Program-made: the position numbers and the translations under genes
NCBI RefSeq assembly: GCF_000285575.1
Contig: NZ_HE611050.1
Location: 105,668 to 169,667 of the forward strand
Origin: Clostridium senegalense JC122
GTDB taxonomy: Bacteria; Bacillota; Clostridia; Clostridiales; Clostridiaceae
Direction: 5' to 3'
DNA: 64,000 nucleotides
Part shown: in pieces, positions 42,203 through 51,389 of the stretch
Layout: each line of letters begins with the position of its first letter
Position numbering within the stretch: position 1 is the first letter of the stretch
Notes under the pieces: generated by a model
What the model saw: the letters and a program-made list of their open reading frames with translations, nothing else
The model's database searches: none
What the model was told of the DNA's origin: nothing

Positions 42203-42228
42203 CTATTATAACATATTTTGTAAACACC
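42203..42228 (-). promoter_or_regulatory. Repeat-borne extended -10 promoter
   Basis: Minus strand TTTACAAAATATGTTATAAT, about 35 bases before the interrupted gene at 42171. Confidence 0.6.
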
Positions 42229-42273
42229 ATATTGCTCTACTTATAACACCTTACTTATTTAAATTGTCAAAAT

Positions 42274-42314
42274 AAAAATACCGCATATTCATTTTTAAAT
42301 ACTACGGTATTTTT
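42274..42314 (-). terminator. Cassette hairpin repeat, copy 20
   Basis: Arms AAAATACCGCATATTCA and TAAATACTACGGTATTTT, 45 bases past the DUF2268 gene stop. Confidence 0.8.
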
Positions 42315-42359
42315 TATATTTCATTTCAATATATATGGCTCTTAAATTTATTCATTCCT

Positions 42360-43268
42360 TTAATTCCAAAAATCCTCTGTTTCCCTTAGAATATCTATAG
42401 TTGGTGTAATTGTAGCTTCAAATATTGTTTTACCTGTCTTTTTAAGATAATACTTGATTAGATAATAACCACAAGCATATCCACCACAATATGGCATACC
42501 AACTGGTTCTATACCACGAATAGTCATAATTTCATCACCATATAGAAAAGCCGAAAGTGTATTAAAGTCACTATTATTTAAATTTTGTTTAATTGCAGGT
42601 TTAATTACATCTTCAAGAGTTTCTAACGTTGTATTTTTAACCCACATACCGACTTTATCCTCCCCGAACATAAATGCAGCGAAATTTTCCGCTAAACCTT
42701 CACTAACAATCATATCACCAAGTGTAATTTCATTACTCCACTGGATAAATTGCCATCTTATATTATGGTTAGTTTCGTGAGCAAGAGCTACAGGTAACAT
42801 TTTAAGTGATTGCTCATTTGGAATAATTGTTCCAATTATATATCCAGGAATACCACCATCTCCACAATAATCACCAGTCATTTTTGACATTGGACTTAAT
42901 GGATCATTTAGTAAAACAGTAAAGATATAATCTTTTGTGCGAAGATATATACCATTTTTTTCAAATTCTTTAATTGTTTTTGTAATACTTTCTTCACAAG
43001 CCTGCCAAAAATTTTCATCACTTATTTTTTCTACATCATCAATTCGTTCACTGTTAATTTGGCTTGGAGCAAAGCCACCTGTCATACTACTTGCCATAAC
43101 AACATCATAACCGCCTAAATGCTCTGCTTTAATTGGTACTCCAACACATGACCATTTAAATTTAAATGGTTTCATTAATTCATAGCGATATATATCGTCA
43201 CGCTCCTCTTGTTTTGAAAAAATCATTTTCTTATATATTTTATCTGATCTAATTGCTGTAACTTTCAT
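42360..43268 (-). CDS. DUF2268 putative zinc protease
   Basis: About 302 residues with a zinc-binding HExxH in PVALAHETNHNIRWQF near residue 150 and a downstream Glu candidate in VSEGLAENFAAFMFG, as in DUF2268 (YjaZ-like) metallopeptidases. PYCGGYACGYYLIKYYL lies near the C-terminus. No signal peptide is seen, so the enzyme appears cytoplasmic. AAAGAGGTAAAAAA precedes the ATG; the longer upstream frame lacks a ribosome site. Confidence 0.85.
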   Translation of the reverse strand: MKVTAIRSDKIYKKMIFSKQEERDDIYRYELMKPFKFKWSCVGVPIKAEHLGGYDVVMASSMTGGFAPSQINSERIDDVEKISDENFWQACEESITKTIKEFEKNGIYLRTKDYIFTVLLNDPLSPMSKMTGDYCGDGGIPGYIIGTIIPNEQSLKMLPVALAHETNHNIRWQFIQWSNEITLGDMIVSEGLAENFAAFMFGEDKVGMWVKNTTLETLEDVIKPAIKQNLNNSDFNTLSAFLYGDEIMTIRGIEPVGMPYCGGYACGYYLIKYYLKKTGKTIFEATITPTIDILRETEDFWN

Positions 43269-43361
43269 TTTTTTACCTCTTTTCTTTTTAGTATAGTTAT
43301 ACAATAAACTATTACACAATGTTAGAGTCAACCTAAAAAAATGAAATTATAAAAAAAGCAA

Positions 43362-43814
43362 TCAAAACATTTTCTTAAAATTCCTTTGCTTTTTATTTCC
43401 ATCATATCCACAAGATATATAAAATGCATGTGCACCTATCCTTGTTGAACCAGATACTAGTCTTACACCATAAGCTCCTGTATTCTTTGCCCATTTTTCC
43501 ACTTCATATAAAAGCTTTTTTCCAATACCATTTTCTCTAAAATCACTTAAAACAGCGATTCCCATAATATTTTTTAGATGTGGTGCATATAGTAAGTCAT
43601 AATTATTTGCATGGACATATCCTACTACTTTTTCTTCCAATACAGCTACATATATCTTATTGCTACTATCATTTAATAATTTTTCTAGTTTCTTCTTTGT
43701 ATCTTCAGCAGAATATTCGTATCCCATTTCATTTTTATTTAATAAAGCTATATCAGTATAATCTTCTAATTTACATTCTCTAATAATAATTTCTAACTTA
43801 CCCCTCCTAAACAA
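43362..43814 (-). CDS. GNAT family N-acetyltransferase
   Basis: About 140-150 residues: IIIRECKLEDYTDIALLNKN, EEKVVGYVHANNYDLLY, acetyl-CoA loop SDFRENGIGKKLLYEVEKWA and GAYGVRLVSGSTRIGAHAFY then ISCGYDGNKKQRNF, typical of AAC(6')/YobR-like small GNATs. The start is uncertain: AGGAGGGGTAAG is followed by no ATG, GTG or TTG at normal distance; either an ATT start or the TTG at 43814 must be used. Confidence 0.85.
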   Translation of the reverse strand: MFRRGKLEIIIRECKLEDYTDIALLNKNEMGYEYSAEDTKKKLEKLLNDSSNKIYVAVLEEKVVGYVHANNYDLLYAPHLKNIMGIAVLSDFRENGIGKKLLYEVEKWAKNTGAYGVRLVSGSTRIGAHAFYISCGYDGNKKQRNFKKMF

Positions 43815-43842
43815 TATTGACTTTTATTTGCTATGAAAAATG

Positions 43843-43880
43843 AAAATCTTATATGTTCATTATTGAATAATATAATACTT
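43843..43880 (-). terminator. Cassette hairpin repeat, copy 21 (strongly degenerate)
   Basis: Only TTCATTATTGAATAATATAA keeps the loop-proximal part; the GC clamp is gone. Lies 79 bases past the GNAT stop at 43960. Confidence 0.4.
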
Positions 43881-43959
43881 TAGTATATTATTTTTTCAAT
43901 ATATTAAGCTAAATGTTAATTAAGATATAAACTAGTATTTTTATAAATTTTACAAGTTT

Positions 43960-44409
43960 TTATTTGTTAATTCTATAATGAAGCATTAACTCTCCGTTGT
44001 TAGGATCTCTTTCATTCATATACTCAAAACCAATACTTGTATACAAATTATAAGCTACTGTATTTCCCTCCACTATACTTAAATATATAGTATCTACCTC
44101 ATATTCTTTTAAAACTATATCTATAAGCTTTTTCATTGCATCTTTTCCAAATCCTTTGCCTTGATAATTTTCATCTATAAGTATTCTATCAATCCAAGTA
44201 TGTTTGTTAGGCCCAAAAGAGCCATACATTGCAAAACCAACAATATCATCATAATTATATATAGCTACTGGATGCCATTCATTATATAAATTTGCTTCTT
44301 CTAAACATTCAGTCACAGTTTCTATAAATCTTTCTTGTTCCTTTTTTATTTTTAAATTCTTCACCATTTCTATATTTTTATTGTCAATATTTCTAAAATT
44401 AATATTCAT
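43960..44409 (-). CDS. GNAT acetyltransferase, diamine/spermidine type
   Basis: The 149-residue protein has the polyamine acetyltransferase wording of BltD/PaiA relatives: KNLKIKKEQERFIETVTECL, EWHPVAIYNYDDIVGFAMYG, WIDRILIDENYQGKGFGKDA and VEGNTVAYNLYTSIGFEYMN. It is similar along its length to the GNAT at 45485. Likely role is acetylation of a polyamine or similar amine. Confidence 0.88.
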   Translation of the reverse strand: MNINFRNIDNKNIEMVKNLKIKKEQERFIETVTECLEEANLYNEWHPVAIYNYDDIVGFAMYGSFGPNKHTWIDRILIDENYQGKGFGKDAMKKLIDIVLKEYEVDTIYLSIVEGNTVAYNLYTSIGFEYMNERDPNNGELMLHYRINK

Positions 44410-44456
44410 ATTACCTATTATTAGTCTCCTTTCATTAATCTAATTGTTTATTATAT

Positions 44457-44933
44457 TCATATTTTACATACCTTTTCGTAATTAATAAGTGTCATTCTTT
44501 CATTTATTTGTTTTAGTTGTCCAACTTTTACGTACCCTAATTTTTCATACAAGTGACAGTTTCCCTTTTCCTGAAATATTGTATCTAAAATCCATTTATG
44601 TGCATTATAATAATAACCTTCTATTTGTTTCAGCGCTTCTTGTGCAATTCCCTTATTTTGATATTCTGGAAGGACACACAAAGCTGAAATTTTATACGTC
44701 ATATCTTCTAATTCCATTACCCTAACACATCCAACATTAATATCATTTAGTTGAAATATGTATGCCGTTGTATTTTTTCTATCAATCTTTTCTCTAACCT
44801 TTTCAATGCCTTCCATTGCAGGACTAACATCATAATCATGATATTTATTGAGCAATGGTTCAAATGACTTCCTTTGTATATTATAAATAATCTCTGCAAC
44901 ATCCCCCGAAATTTTTTTACCTTTATCATACAT
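44457..44933 (-). CDS. GNAT family N-acetyltransferase
   Basis: A 158-residue GNAT: AEIIYNIQRKSFEPLLNKYH, NDINVGCVRVMELEDMTYKI, acetyl-CoA loop PEYQNKGIAQEALKQIEGYY, and GNCHLYEKLGYVKVGQLKQI. FEPLLNKYHD is typical of a clostridial/bacillar subgroup with unknown substrates. AGGAGAGTATGT precedes the ATG. Confidence 0.88.
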   Translation of the reverse strand: MYDKGKKISGDVAEIIYNIQRKSFEPLLNKYHDYDVSPAMEGIEKVREKIDRKNTTAYIFQLNDINVGCVRVMELEDMTYKISALCVLPEYQNKGIAQEALKQIEGYYYNAHKWILDTIFQEKGNCHLYEKLGYVKVGQLKQINERMTLINYEKVCKI

Positions 44934-45000
44934 ACTCTCCTATAAAATTATTCAATTCCCAAAACACATATTATTTTATATTTTCTTTAAAATTCCATAT

Positions 45001-45044
45001 AAAAAAATATCGCAAATTCATTTCTTTTGAATAATGCGATATAT
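45001..45044 (-). terminator. Cassette hairpin repeat, copy 22
   Basis: Arms ATATCGCAAATTCA and TGAATAATGCGATAT: relative to consensus both arms changed together (C-G pair to T-A), which preserves the stem. It lies 36 bases past a coding remnant at 45081. Confidence 0.8.
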
Positions 45045-45080
45045 ATCATTAATTTTCATGATTATATTAAAACATTTAAA

Positions 45081-45190
45081 TTATAAATTTTTCTCATTAT
45101 CTATAAATAGTATTCTCGTATACCTTTTAGATGTATTTAATTGTGCACTTCTTAAAAAAAATTTTATATAACTAACACATTCTATAGTAG
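45081..45190 (-). pseudogene. Possible gene remnant
   Basis: A minus frame of about 36 codons reads IECVSYIKFFLRSAQLNTSK then RYTRILFIDNEKNL before TAA at 45081-45083, with hairpin copy 22 at the usual distance. No family recognised. Confidence 0.3.
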
Positions 45191-45205
45191 AAAATAGTTT
45201 ACTAT

Positions 45206-45457
45206 TTAGCCTTGAAGTCCATTTGTTTGACGTTCCATATTTTCTACAACAACATCATGAATATCACCTAATGACGCACAATACTCAAGTACCTTCCATG
45301 GCGTATTAGTGTGAAAATGAATTTTAATCAACTCATCATCTCCAACAGCAATCAAACAATCACCCTTAATATTGCTTTTAATATATTTGTTGATTGCATC
45401 CTCTGAAAGATTGTGCCCTTCTATTAATAATTGAGTATCAAATTTATATTCAATCAT
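45206..45457 (-). CDS. Stand-alone DAK/FakA phosphatase-like C-terminal domain
   Basis: Eighty-three residues resembling the end of DAK-associated YloV/FakA proteins: EYKFDTQLLIEGHNLSEDAI, then DCLIAVGDDELIKIHFHTNT and GDIHDVVVENMERQ. The IKIHFHTNTPW motif with two His is conserved in FakA C-terminal domains. Here it is encoded alone. It may partner with a DhaK/FakA-type kinase elsewhere. AAAGGATGGTGTAGC precedes the ATG. Confidence 0.8.
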   Translation of the reverse strand: MIEYKFDTQLLIEGHNLSEDAINKYIKSNIKGDCLIAVGDDELIKIHFHTNTPWKVLEYCASLGDIHDVVVENMERQTNGLQG

Positions 45458-45484
45458 GCTACACCATCCTTTATCATACCTAAT

Positions 45485-45955
45485 TTATAAAACTAATTTT
45501 GCTACCATTTCTCCCTCTTCTATTTTGCCTGTTTCTACAAAACCCATGGATGCATAAAGCGTCCTTGCTACCACATTCTCTGGTTCATAAGAAAGGTAAA
45601 CTGCCGAAGCTTTTCCATAAGGGAAAGTCCTAATAAGTTCAAGGGCTTTTATCATAGTTTTCTTACCATAACCTTTACTCTGATGATCTTTATCAATCAT
45701 TAATCTACATACCCAATATGTATTTTTATCATCATTTTCATCTTTTTCATTATATGATAACATTATAAAGCCTACCATTATATCATTGTCATAAATAGCA
45801 TATGGCATAGGAATGCACTCATTATTTGTTAAAACAACATAAGCCTCAGCAATACTATATATATTACTTGCAACATAATTTTTTTGTTCTTCCTTTACCT
45901 TTAATTTAATACACTCATGAAAATTATGCTCTGTAATTTTTCTTAACTCTATCAT
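45485..45955 (-). CDS. GNAT acetyltransferase, diamine/spermidine type
   Basis: The 156-residue protein parallels the one at 43960: KLKVKEEQKNYVASNIYSIA, PMPYAIYDNDIMVGFIMLSY, WVCRLMIDKDHQSKGYGKKT, and EPENVVARTLYASMGFVETG. It is likely a polyamine-type acetyltransferase. It may be co-transcribed with the DAK-like gene downstream (27 bases apart). AAGGGGGATAATA precedes the ATG. Confidence 0.88.
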   Translation of the reverse strand: MIELRKITEHNFHECIKLKVKEEQKNYVASNIYSIAEAYVVLTNNECIPMPYAIYDNDIMVGFIMLSYNEKDENDDKNTYWVCRLMIDKDHQSKGYGKKTMIKALELIRTFPYGKASAVYLSYEPENVVARTLYASMGFVETGKIEEGEMVAKLVL

Positions 45956-45980
45956 TATTATCCCCCTTAAAACAAAGTAT

Positions 45981-46165
45981 AATATTATTATCTCTATATT
46001 ATACTTTTAAACTTTCAAATTTTTTGAAGAATACTGTACCCTATTTGCAAAATTTATATAAATATTTTTAACAATGTTCATAGTATATTAATTTAAATTT
46101 ATTTTTTCTGTACTATAGCATATTAAATTAAATAATATAAAAAAGGATAACTTTTATTTGTTTTT
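45981..46165 (-). repeat. Family-2 repeat, copy 2
   Basis: TATATTATACTTTTAAA, TTTTTTGAAGAATACTGTA, TATAAATATTTTTAACA, GTTCATAGTATATTAATTTA and TAGCATATTAAATTAAATAA follow each other as at 54465. It gives the GNAT at 45955 a TATAAT-containing upstream region. Confidence 0.7.
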
Positions 46166-46293
46166 TTATCGATTTTCTCCTATATTGCATAATTCTTATA
46201 GTGTTCTATTTTCCCCATATTTTCAAATAACACAGCATTTAATTTTCAAACATCGTATTATATATATTTCACCTCTTATATGGATTGCAACAT

Positions 46294-46330
46294 AAAAATG
46301 CCATAAAACTCATTTTTGAATTACTTATAT
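46294..46330 (-). terminator. Cassette hairpin repeat, copy 23 (degenerate)
   Basis: AAAAATGCCATAAAACTCA and TGAATTACTTATATG; left arm recognisable, pairing weak. It is 57 bases past the permease stop. Confidence 0.4.
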
Positions 46331-46387
46331 GATAATACTCCAATTTTGATTAAAATATAACACACCACTAAACTCTTATTTTCAATC

Positions 46388-48700
46388 TTATTCAACACTT
46401 TTTAATGCTCCAAGCATATCTATTTTTCTCATCATTCTTCCTATTATCACATTAACTATATAAGCAAATGTAACTGTTAGCAAAATAGCAATTATATATG
46501 AACTTATAGAAGTTGCTGGTTGTAAATTTGCTAATGTCATCTTTCTCGTAATAACATTTATTAGTGCATTCCCTAGTGGTATTCCTATAATAATACCGAA
46601 TATGGTAAATATAATATTTTCCGTTAGTTGTAATTTTTTAATTTCCTTTTCATAAAATCCAAGTACCTTTAATGTTGCAAGACTTCTTATTTGCTCATAA
46701 AAACTCATTATACCTAGATTATATAAAACAACCATTGCTAAAATTCCACCTACAATAATAAGGTTGTACACTACTAATGATGTTAGAGATACTTTACTTA
46801 TAATCCCATCTGTTATGTTCTCTTTTAATTCATATTCAGTAATAAAATCAATATTTTCTATATCTGTTTCTAAATCCTCTATATTACTTGTTTTAACATA
46901 TACATAATCTGGGGTAAATATTTCTCCATTTTTCTCAAAATAAGTTTTGCCAATATATGCTCCATTAATATTACTGTTTATATCTGAAATTTTTACTTTT
47001 CTAGTATCTTCTTTTCCATAAAATTTAATGTCTACATAATCTCCTATTTGTAAATTGTAATCTTTAGCTAACGTATCGTTAATTATTATTCCTTCCTTAG
47101 GTAAGTTAATATTTTCATCATAAGTGTCTATTAACTTTAAATCGGTAGTATCCTCTGAAACTATCATATTTATAATATCTTGCTTGTCATTTTTCATTAT
47201 TATAGCTCTTGTATTCATATTATATTGAGCAGTTTCTATTTCTTCTAATTCATTTACTTTCTCTATATTATACTCTTTCATTTTTGTGTTTAAAGTCATA
47301 TACATATCATACCTATGCTGATTTTTAATAATATTATTTGTAAAGTTATTAATTGAATCTTTAAGTCCTAAACAAGTTAATACTAGTGCCATACATACTG
47401 CAATTCCAACAATACAAGTAAACACTCTTCCTTTGTTTCTGAAAGTATTTTTTATTATATATTTTTTATTAAATCCTAATCTACTCCATATAAATTTAAT
47501 TCTTTCCATTAATAGTTTTCTTTCTTTTTTAGGTAATTTAGGCCTCATGCATCGAGCCGGATTTTCCTTTAATGCCTTTCTTGTAATTATTATAGAGGTA
47601 CCCATACAAGATATAGCTGTTAGTATAAATGCCTTCATTAAGGCTACCTTATTATAAGTTATTATATAATACGGCAAATCATTTAAACCAAATAGAATTT
47701 TAAATAAAGGCTTTGTTATTATAATCTTTGATAAAACTCCGCCTATCATAAATCCAAATACAACTACTATAAATGCATACATAAAATAATATAAAAGTAT
47801 TTTCAAATCTGTATATCCTAAGGCCTTTAGTGTTCCAATTGCTAATCTTGAATTTTCTATTAGTCTACTCATTGTACTAACCATTAGTAAAGCTGCAATA
47901 ACAAAAAAGATTAATGGTAAACCTTTAGTAATAGGCTTTATTCCATTTATAAATTCTTGCAAATTATTAGTATTAACATTATCTTCAAGACTTACTATAT
48001 TTATAATATTGCTATCAAAATTTTCAATTATGTCATTCTTTATTTTTTCATTATCTGCATCACTGTCTAATGTTATAACTATTTGGTTATATTTACTCTT
48101 TCCTAATACATTAGAAATTGCTTCTTTATTAATATATGCAAACCCATACTTACTATAGTCTGGTGAAGGCATTATTGGACTTATGTTATGCATACGTTCA
48201 GGATTTTTAATCAATGCAGATATTTTAAACTTTATCTCATTTTTCGTCCCTAATATTTTTATGCTATATTCATCACCTAGCTTTAAGCCTTGCTTCTTAG
48301 CAAATTCTGAGCTTATCATCATTTCTTCATTATTCTCTGGTAATCTTCCTTCTATTATATAAGGCTTGTTTATACTACTATCATTATCTACACCATATAA
48401 TGATAGCTTTATATTCTCATTATTATTTTCACTAGCTTCAAATACTAATCTACTTTCAACCTCATTTATTCCATCTATACCTTTTAAATACCTACAATCA
48501 TTTTCATCAAAACCATTACCTGTTATCCAATAATCGGCAACATTTTGTTCGTTAAAATAATTATCAACAATTAAACTTCCATTATAAGTTATCCCATCTA
48601 AACCTACATAAACCATAACTGCTATAATAATAATTATAATTACAGAAATAAGCCTTGAGGTTACATCAATTAAATCTTTCAAAAAATTTTTCCAAATCAT
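46388..48700 (-). CDS. MacB/FtsX-type ABC transporter permease
   Basis: About 770 residues with two FtsX units: helices near residues 18-38, then an extracytoplasmic domain, helices about 263-285, 305-335 and 352-378, a link KRIKFIWSRLGFNKKYIIKN, a second N-terminal helix near 430, a second outer domain, and a closing set of three helices ending MRKIDMLGALKSVE. RLIENSRLAIGTLKALGYTD and SLATLKVLGFYEKEIKKLQL are the FtsX coupling motifs. It should export a peptide or lipid-like compound with the ATPase at 48703. Start after GGAGTGGTAGAA; GTG at 48709 is also possible. Confidence 0.88.
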   Translation of the reverse strand: MIWKNFLKDLIDVTSRLISVIIIIIIAVMVYVGLDGITYNGSLIVDNYFNEQNVADYWITGNGFDENDCRYLKGIDGINEVESRLVFEASENNNENIKLSLYGVDNDSSINKPYIIEGRLPENNEEMMISSEFAKKQGLKLGDEYSIKILGTKNEIKFKISALIKNPERMHNISPIMPSPDYSKYGFAYINKEAISNVLGKSKYNQIVITLDSDADNEKIKNDIIENFDSNIINIVSLEDNVNTNNLQEFINGIKPITKGLPLIFFVIAALLMVSTMSRLIENSRLAIGTLKALGYTDLKILLYYFMYAFIVVVFGFMIGGVLSKIIITKPLFKILFGLNDLPYYIITYNKVALMKAFILTAISCMGTSIIITRKALKENPARCMRPKLPKKERKLLMERIKFIWSRLGFNKKYIIKNTFRNKGRVFTCIVGIAVCMALVLTCLGLKDSINNFTNNIIKNQHRYDMYMTLNTKMKEYNIEKVNELEEIETAQYNMNTRAIIMKNDKQDIINMIVSEDTTDLKLIDTYDENINLPKEGIIINDTLAKDYNLQIGDYVDIKFYGKEDTRKVKISDINSNINGAYIGKTYFEKNGEIFTPDYVYVKTSNIEDLETDIENIDFITEYELKENITDGIISKVSLTSLVVYNLIIVGGILAMVVLYNLGIMSFYEQIRSLATLKVLGFYEKEIKKLQLTENIIFTIFGIIIGIPLGNALINVITRKMTLANLQPATSISSYIIAILLTVTFAYIVNVIIGRMMRKIDMLGALKSVE

Positions 48701-48702
48701 TT

Positions 48703-49413
48703 CTACCACTCCACTTCTTCCACTGCAAGTGGATTATGATTTACTTCATATTTTTCAACTTTTCCATTTTTCATTCGTATTACTACATCCGCAGTTGATG
48801 CTAATGCACTATTGTGGGTAACAACTATCACTGTCTTCTTACTTTTTTTACATATATCATATAATAAACCTAATACTGATTTACCTGTTTTATAATCTAA
48901 TGCTCCTGTAGGTTCATCACAAAGTAAAATATCTGGATTTTTAGCTAATGCTCTAGCTATGGCAACACGCTGTTGTTCTCCACCTGATAATTGAGATGGA
49001 TAATTATATAATCTATCCTTTAAACCAACTAACTCAAGGACTTCAACTGCATCTAATGGATTTTTACATATTTGACTTGCAAGCTGAACATTTTCAAGTA
49101 CATTTAAATTAGGCATTAAATTATAAAATTGAAATACAAATCCAATTTTTTCTCTTCTATACTTTGTAAGCTTTAAGTTATTGAATTTAGATATGTCCAT
49201 CCCATGAACTATAACCTCACCGCTAGATGGTGTATCCATACCACCTAAAATATTTAGAACTGTTGATTTTCCTGCACCACTTGACCCTAAAATAATAGTG
49301 TACTTTCCATTTTCTATTTGAAAGTTTATTTCATCTATAGCCCTAATATTTGTTTCTCCCATCTCATACTCTTTAATCACATCTTTAACACTTATAGCAA
49401 TATCTTTATTCAT
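48703..49413 (-). CDS. ABC transporter ATPase (LolD/MacB type)
   Basis: The 236-residue subunit has Walker [11 protein letters not shown] near residue 40, Q-loop [12 protein letters not shown], signature [17 protein letters not shown], Walker [14 protein letters not shown] and VTHNSALA. It overlaps or abuts the permease start and energises it. Divergently, 228 bases away, lies a TetR-type regulator gene, with a palindrome between, so the pair is probably a regulated exporter. GAGGAGATGATGTTTA precedes the ATG. Confidence 0.93.
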   Translation of the reverse strand: MNKDIAISVKDVIKEYEMGETNIRAIDEINFQIENGKYTIILGSSGAGKSTVLNILGGMDTPSSGEVIVHGMDISKFNNLKLTKYRREKIGFVFQFYNLMPNLNVLENVQLASQICKNPLDAVEVLELVGLKDRLYNYPSQLSGGEQQRVAIARALAKNPDILLCDEPTGALDYKTGKSVLGLLYDICKKSKKTVIVVTHNSALASTADVVIRMKNGKVEKYEVNHNPLAVEEVEW

Positions 49414-49498
49414 TAAACATCATCTCCTCACTAGTTTATAGCTAGAGTTTATCATTACAATTTAAATACAACTAGAACACATTATAAACATAAGTGGG

Positions 49499-49531
49499 TT
49501 AACCAACATTATTTATAATAGTGTTGGTTAA
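49499..49531. promoter_or_regulatory. Palindromic operator between exporter and TetR genes
   Basis: TTAACCAACA and TGTTGGTTAA form a perfect 10-base inverted repeat separated by 13 bases in the divergent intergenic region. A minus-strand TATAAT (in TGTTTATAATGTG, about 49484) lies just downstream. This is the natural binding site for the TetR-type protein encoded at 49641. Confidence 0.75.
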
Positions 49532-49640
49532 AATAATATTTACCTTGTTTTTTTACTCAAAATGCTTTATTATTTATTTAGTAATTCATAATTTAAGTTA
49601 GTAGAAAGGAGAAGCTATCTTTTATGTGTAGCTTTTATAT

Positions 49641-50222
49641 ATGAAAAATAATAATGTAGATAAACGATCATTAAAAACTAAAAAACGATTAGAAGATATT
49701 CTCTTTAATTTATTAAAAGTAAAGGATATTAACAAAATAACAGTAAAAGAAATAACAACATTAGCTGATATTAATAGAAGTACTTTTTACGATCACTATT
49801 ATGATATTTATGATTTGTTAGAAAGTGTACAAAATAAAATCCTTTATGACATCAATGCAATTAATAAAAATATTACTATTAATAGCTTTAATAATAGTGA
49901 TTTAAATCAACTTTCTATACTTCTAAAATACATAAAAGATAATAAGGAAGTTTTTAAAATATTATTAAATGGACATGGTAATATGCAATTTATGACAAGC
50001 TTTAGAAGGATTATAACTGAAAAATTTTTAAAAGATGTTATAGGAAAAAGTGCTCATATAAATAAGGAGCACTATAACTTAATATCTTCATTTTACATTT
50101 CTGGTTGCATAGGCTTAATCCAAAATTGGGTTAAAAATGATACAAAAATTCCAATTGAGAAGCTAAAAGAAATAATGAACGTTTTAATTGTCAATTCCAT
50201 TTCATCATTACAAATAAATTAA
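49641..50222 (+). CDS. TetR family transcriptional regulator
   Basis: The 193-residue protein has a TetR N-terminal domain: RSLKTKKRLEDILFNLLKVK, then NKITVKEITTLADINRSTFY and DHYYDIYDLL, followed by a helical ligand-binding part with KYIKDNKEVFKILLNGHGN and SSFYISGCIGLIQNWVKND, which matches the TetR_C_33-like type. It is encoded divergently from the ABC exporter and probably represses it. It is one of only three plus-strand genes. Confidence 0.92.
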   Translation: MKNNNVDKRSLKTKKRLEDILFNLLKVKDINKITVKEITTLADINRSTFYDHYYDIYDLLESVQNKILYDINAINKNITINSFNNSDLNQLSILLKYIKDNKEVFKILLNGHGNMQFMTSFRRIITEKFLKDVIGKSAHINKEHYNLISSFYISGCIGLIQNWVKNDTKIPIEKLKEIMNVLIVNSISSLQIN

Positions 50223-50251
50223 AATATGTATTTTTTCTGATGTTTTAAAGT

Positions 50252-50292
50252 AAATAGCTGTAATACTTTTTTATAAAGTATTACAGCTATTT
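50252..50292 (+). terminator. Intrinsic terminator of the TetR gene
   Basis: Arms AAATAGCTGTAATACTTT and AAAGTATTACAGCTATTT form an 18-base perfect stem with a 5-base loop, 29 bases past the TAA. It works on both strands. Confidence 0.9.
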
Positions 50293-50462
50293 CATTATTT
50301 GTTTTCTATTATTACTTATTCTAACGTATAAATTCCTCTATAAACTTCTATCAATCTATATCACTTAAATAAGTATCATTCTTTATAAGGAAATTTAAAT
50401 TCTTGCATTAACTTAGTTCCTCATCTTTCTTTATATTAACCTCTTTTTTTGAAATGCAACAT

Positions 50463-50503
50463 AAAAACACCCCAAAATTCAATTCATGAATAATGCGGTG
50501 TTT
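50463..50503 (-). terminator. Cassette hairpin repeat, copy 24
   Basis: Arms AAAACACCCCAAAATTCA and TGAATAATGCGGTGTTT, 18 bases past the stop at 50522. It shares TTTTTGAAATGCAACATAAA with copy 11's lead-in. Confidence 0.75.
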
Positions 50504-50521
50504 AGATAATTGTTTATTTTT

Positions 50522-50914
50522 TCAGTAACCTTTTTTAAAATTTCTTTTTAAAATATACTCTACAGTAACGAATACAGAAACTAATATTAAACATTCAGCT
50601 TCTAGTAAAGTAACACTTGTATTATAAATATTAGATTTATTTAATATTAGCGATATCATAGTAAATAGTAATGTAACTGCTCCTGAAATACTCCATATTA
50701 AACCATATTTTCTATTAACAGAATCTAATTTATTGGTATCCTTACACAAATATTCTTTCTCTCTGTCTAAAAATCCATTAAAAAACATTGCTATAGGTAT
50801 AATTAAATCTAATGTTTTATCTATTTTTTTATATGAATTGCATTTAAATAAAATCCCTATAAAAATCATTAATAAAGGAATAACTATATTGCAAGTTAAC
50901 ATCAATATATTCAT
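50522..50914 (-). CDS. Four-helix membrane protein of unknown function
   Basis: 130 residues with four predicted helices (about 3-24, 33-48, 70-88, 98-118); YGLIWSISGAVTLLFTMISL resembles a SdpI/DUF3784-like helix, but the match is too weak for assignment. GGAGGTTTTAGT precedes the ATG. Single unit with hairpin 3'. The 470-base gap upstream (50915-51389) holds spacer sequence and hairpin copy 25 only. Confidence 0.65.
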   Translation of the reverse strand: MNILMLTCNIVIPLLMIFIGILFKCNSYKKIDKTLDLIIPIAMFFNGFLDREKEYLCKDTNKLDSVNRKYGLIWSISGAVTLLFTMISLILNKSNIYNTSVTLLEAECLILVSVFVTVEYILKRNFKKGY

Positions 50915-51262
50915 ACTAAAACCTCCACATATCTTATAATAATATAACTATTGTTAGTTCCACTTTTTATGCAGGTATTATTTATAAGTAATAAAATAAA
51001 TTTGTTTCATACTATATACATTTTACCATATTATTGTAAGTTTTGTAGTGTATTATAGAAACTTATTTACATTAAGCAATTCATTATGAAGAATAACTAT
51101 GTATTAGTCAAAAATCGTATCATTTATAATCAATTAATTCTGGATAAACCATATATGAAAGAAGATTTTTAAACAATTTTTTCACCGCATTATTCAATTT
51201 CAAAAGAACATTATTCGTATTTTTAGATTAAAAAATTAATTCGTAATATAACAAAATGATGT

Positions 51263-51299
51263 AAAAATACCGCATATTCATTTGAATAATACGGTATTC
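51263..51299 (-). terminator. Cassette hairpin repeat, copy 25
   Basis: Arms AAATACCGCATATTCA and TGAATAATACGGTATT with almost no loop, 90 bases past the Nudix stop; the block CTTACAAATTGGAATTTG lies between. Confidence 0.8.
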
Positions 51300-51389
51300 T
51301 AAGTAATTTAATATTTAATTTATTCTTCGTAATATTTTTAAAATTAGTTCCTTAAAGTTGCCTTAATCTATCTTACAAATTGGAATTTG

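Noticed and set aside
47433-47657. Plus-strand ORF within the MacB-like permease gene
   Set aside because: Antisense shadow of a membrane protein gene; hydrophobicity comes from complementary AT-rich codons.
50300-50460. Further gene remnant between the TetR terminator and hairpin copy 24
   Set aside because: Short frames exist on the minus strand but are interrupted by several stops and show no recognisable motif.
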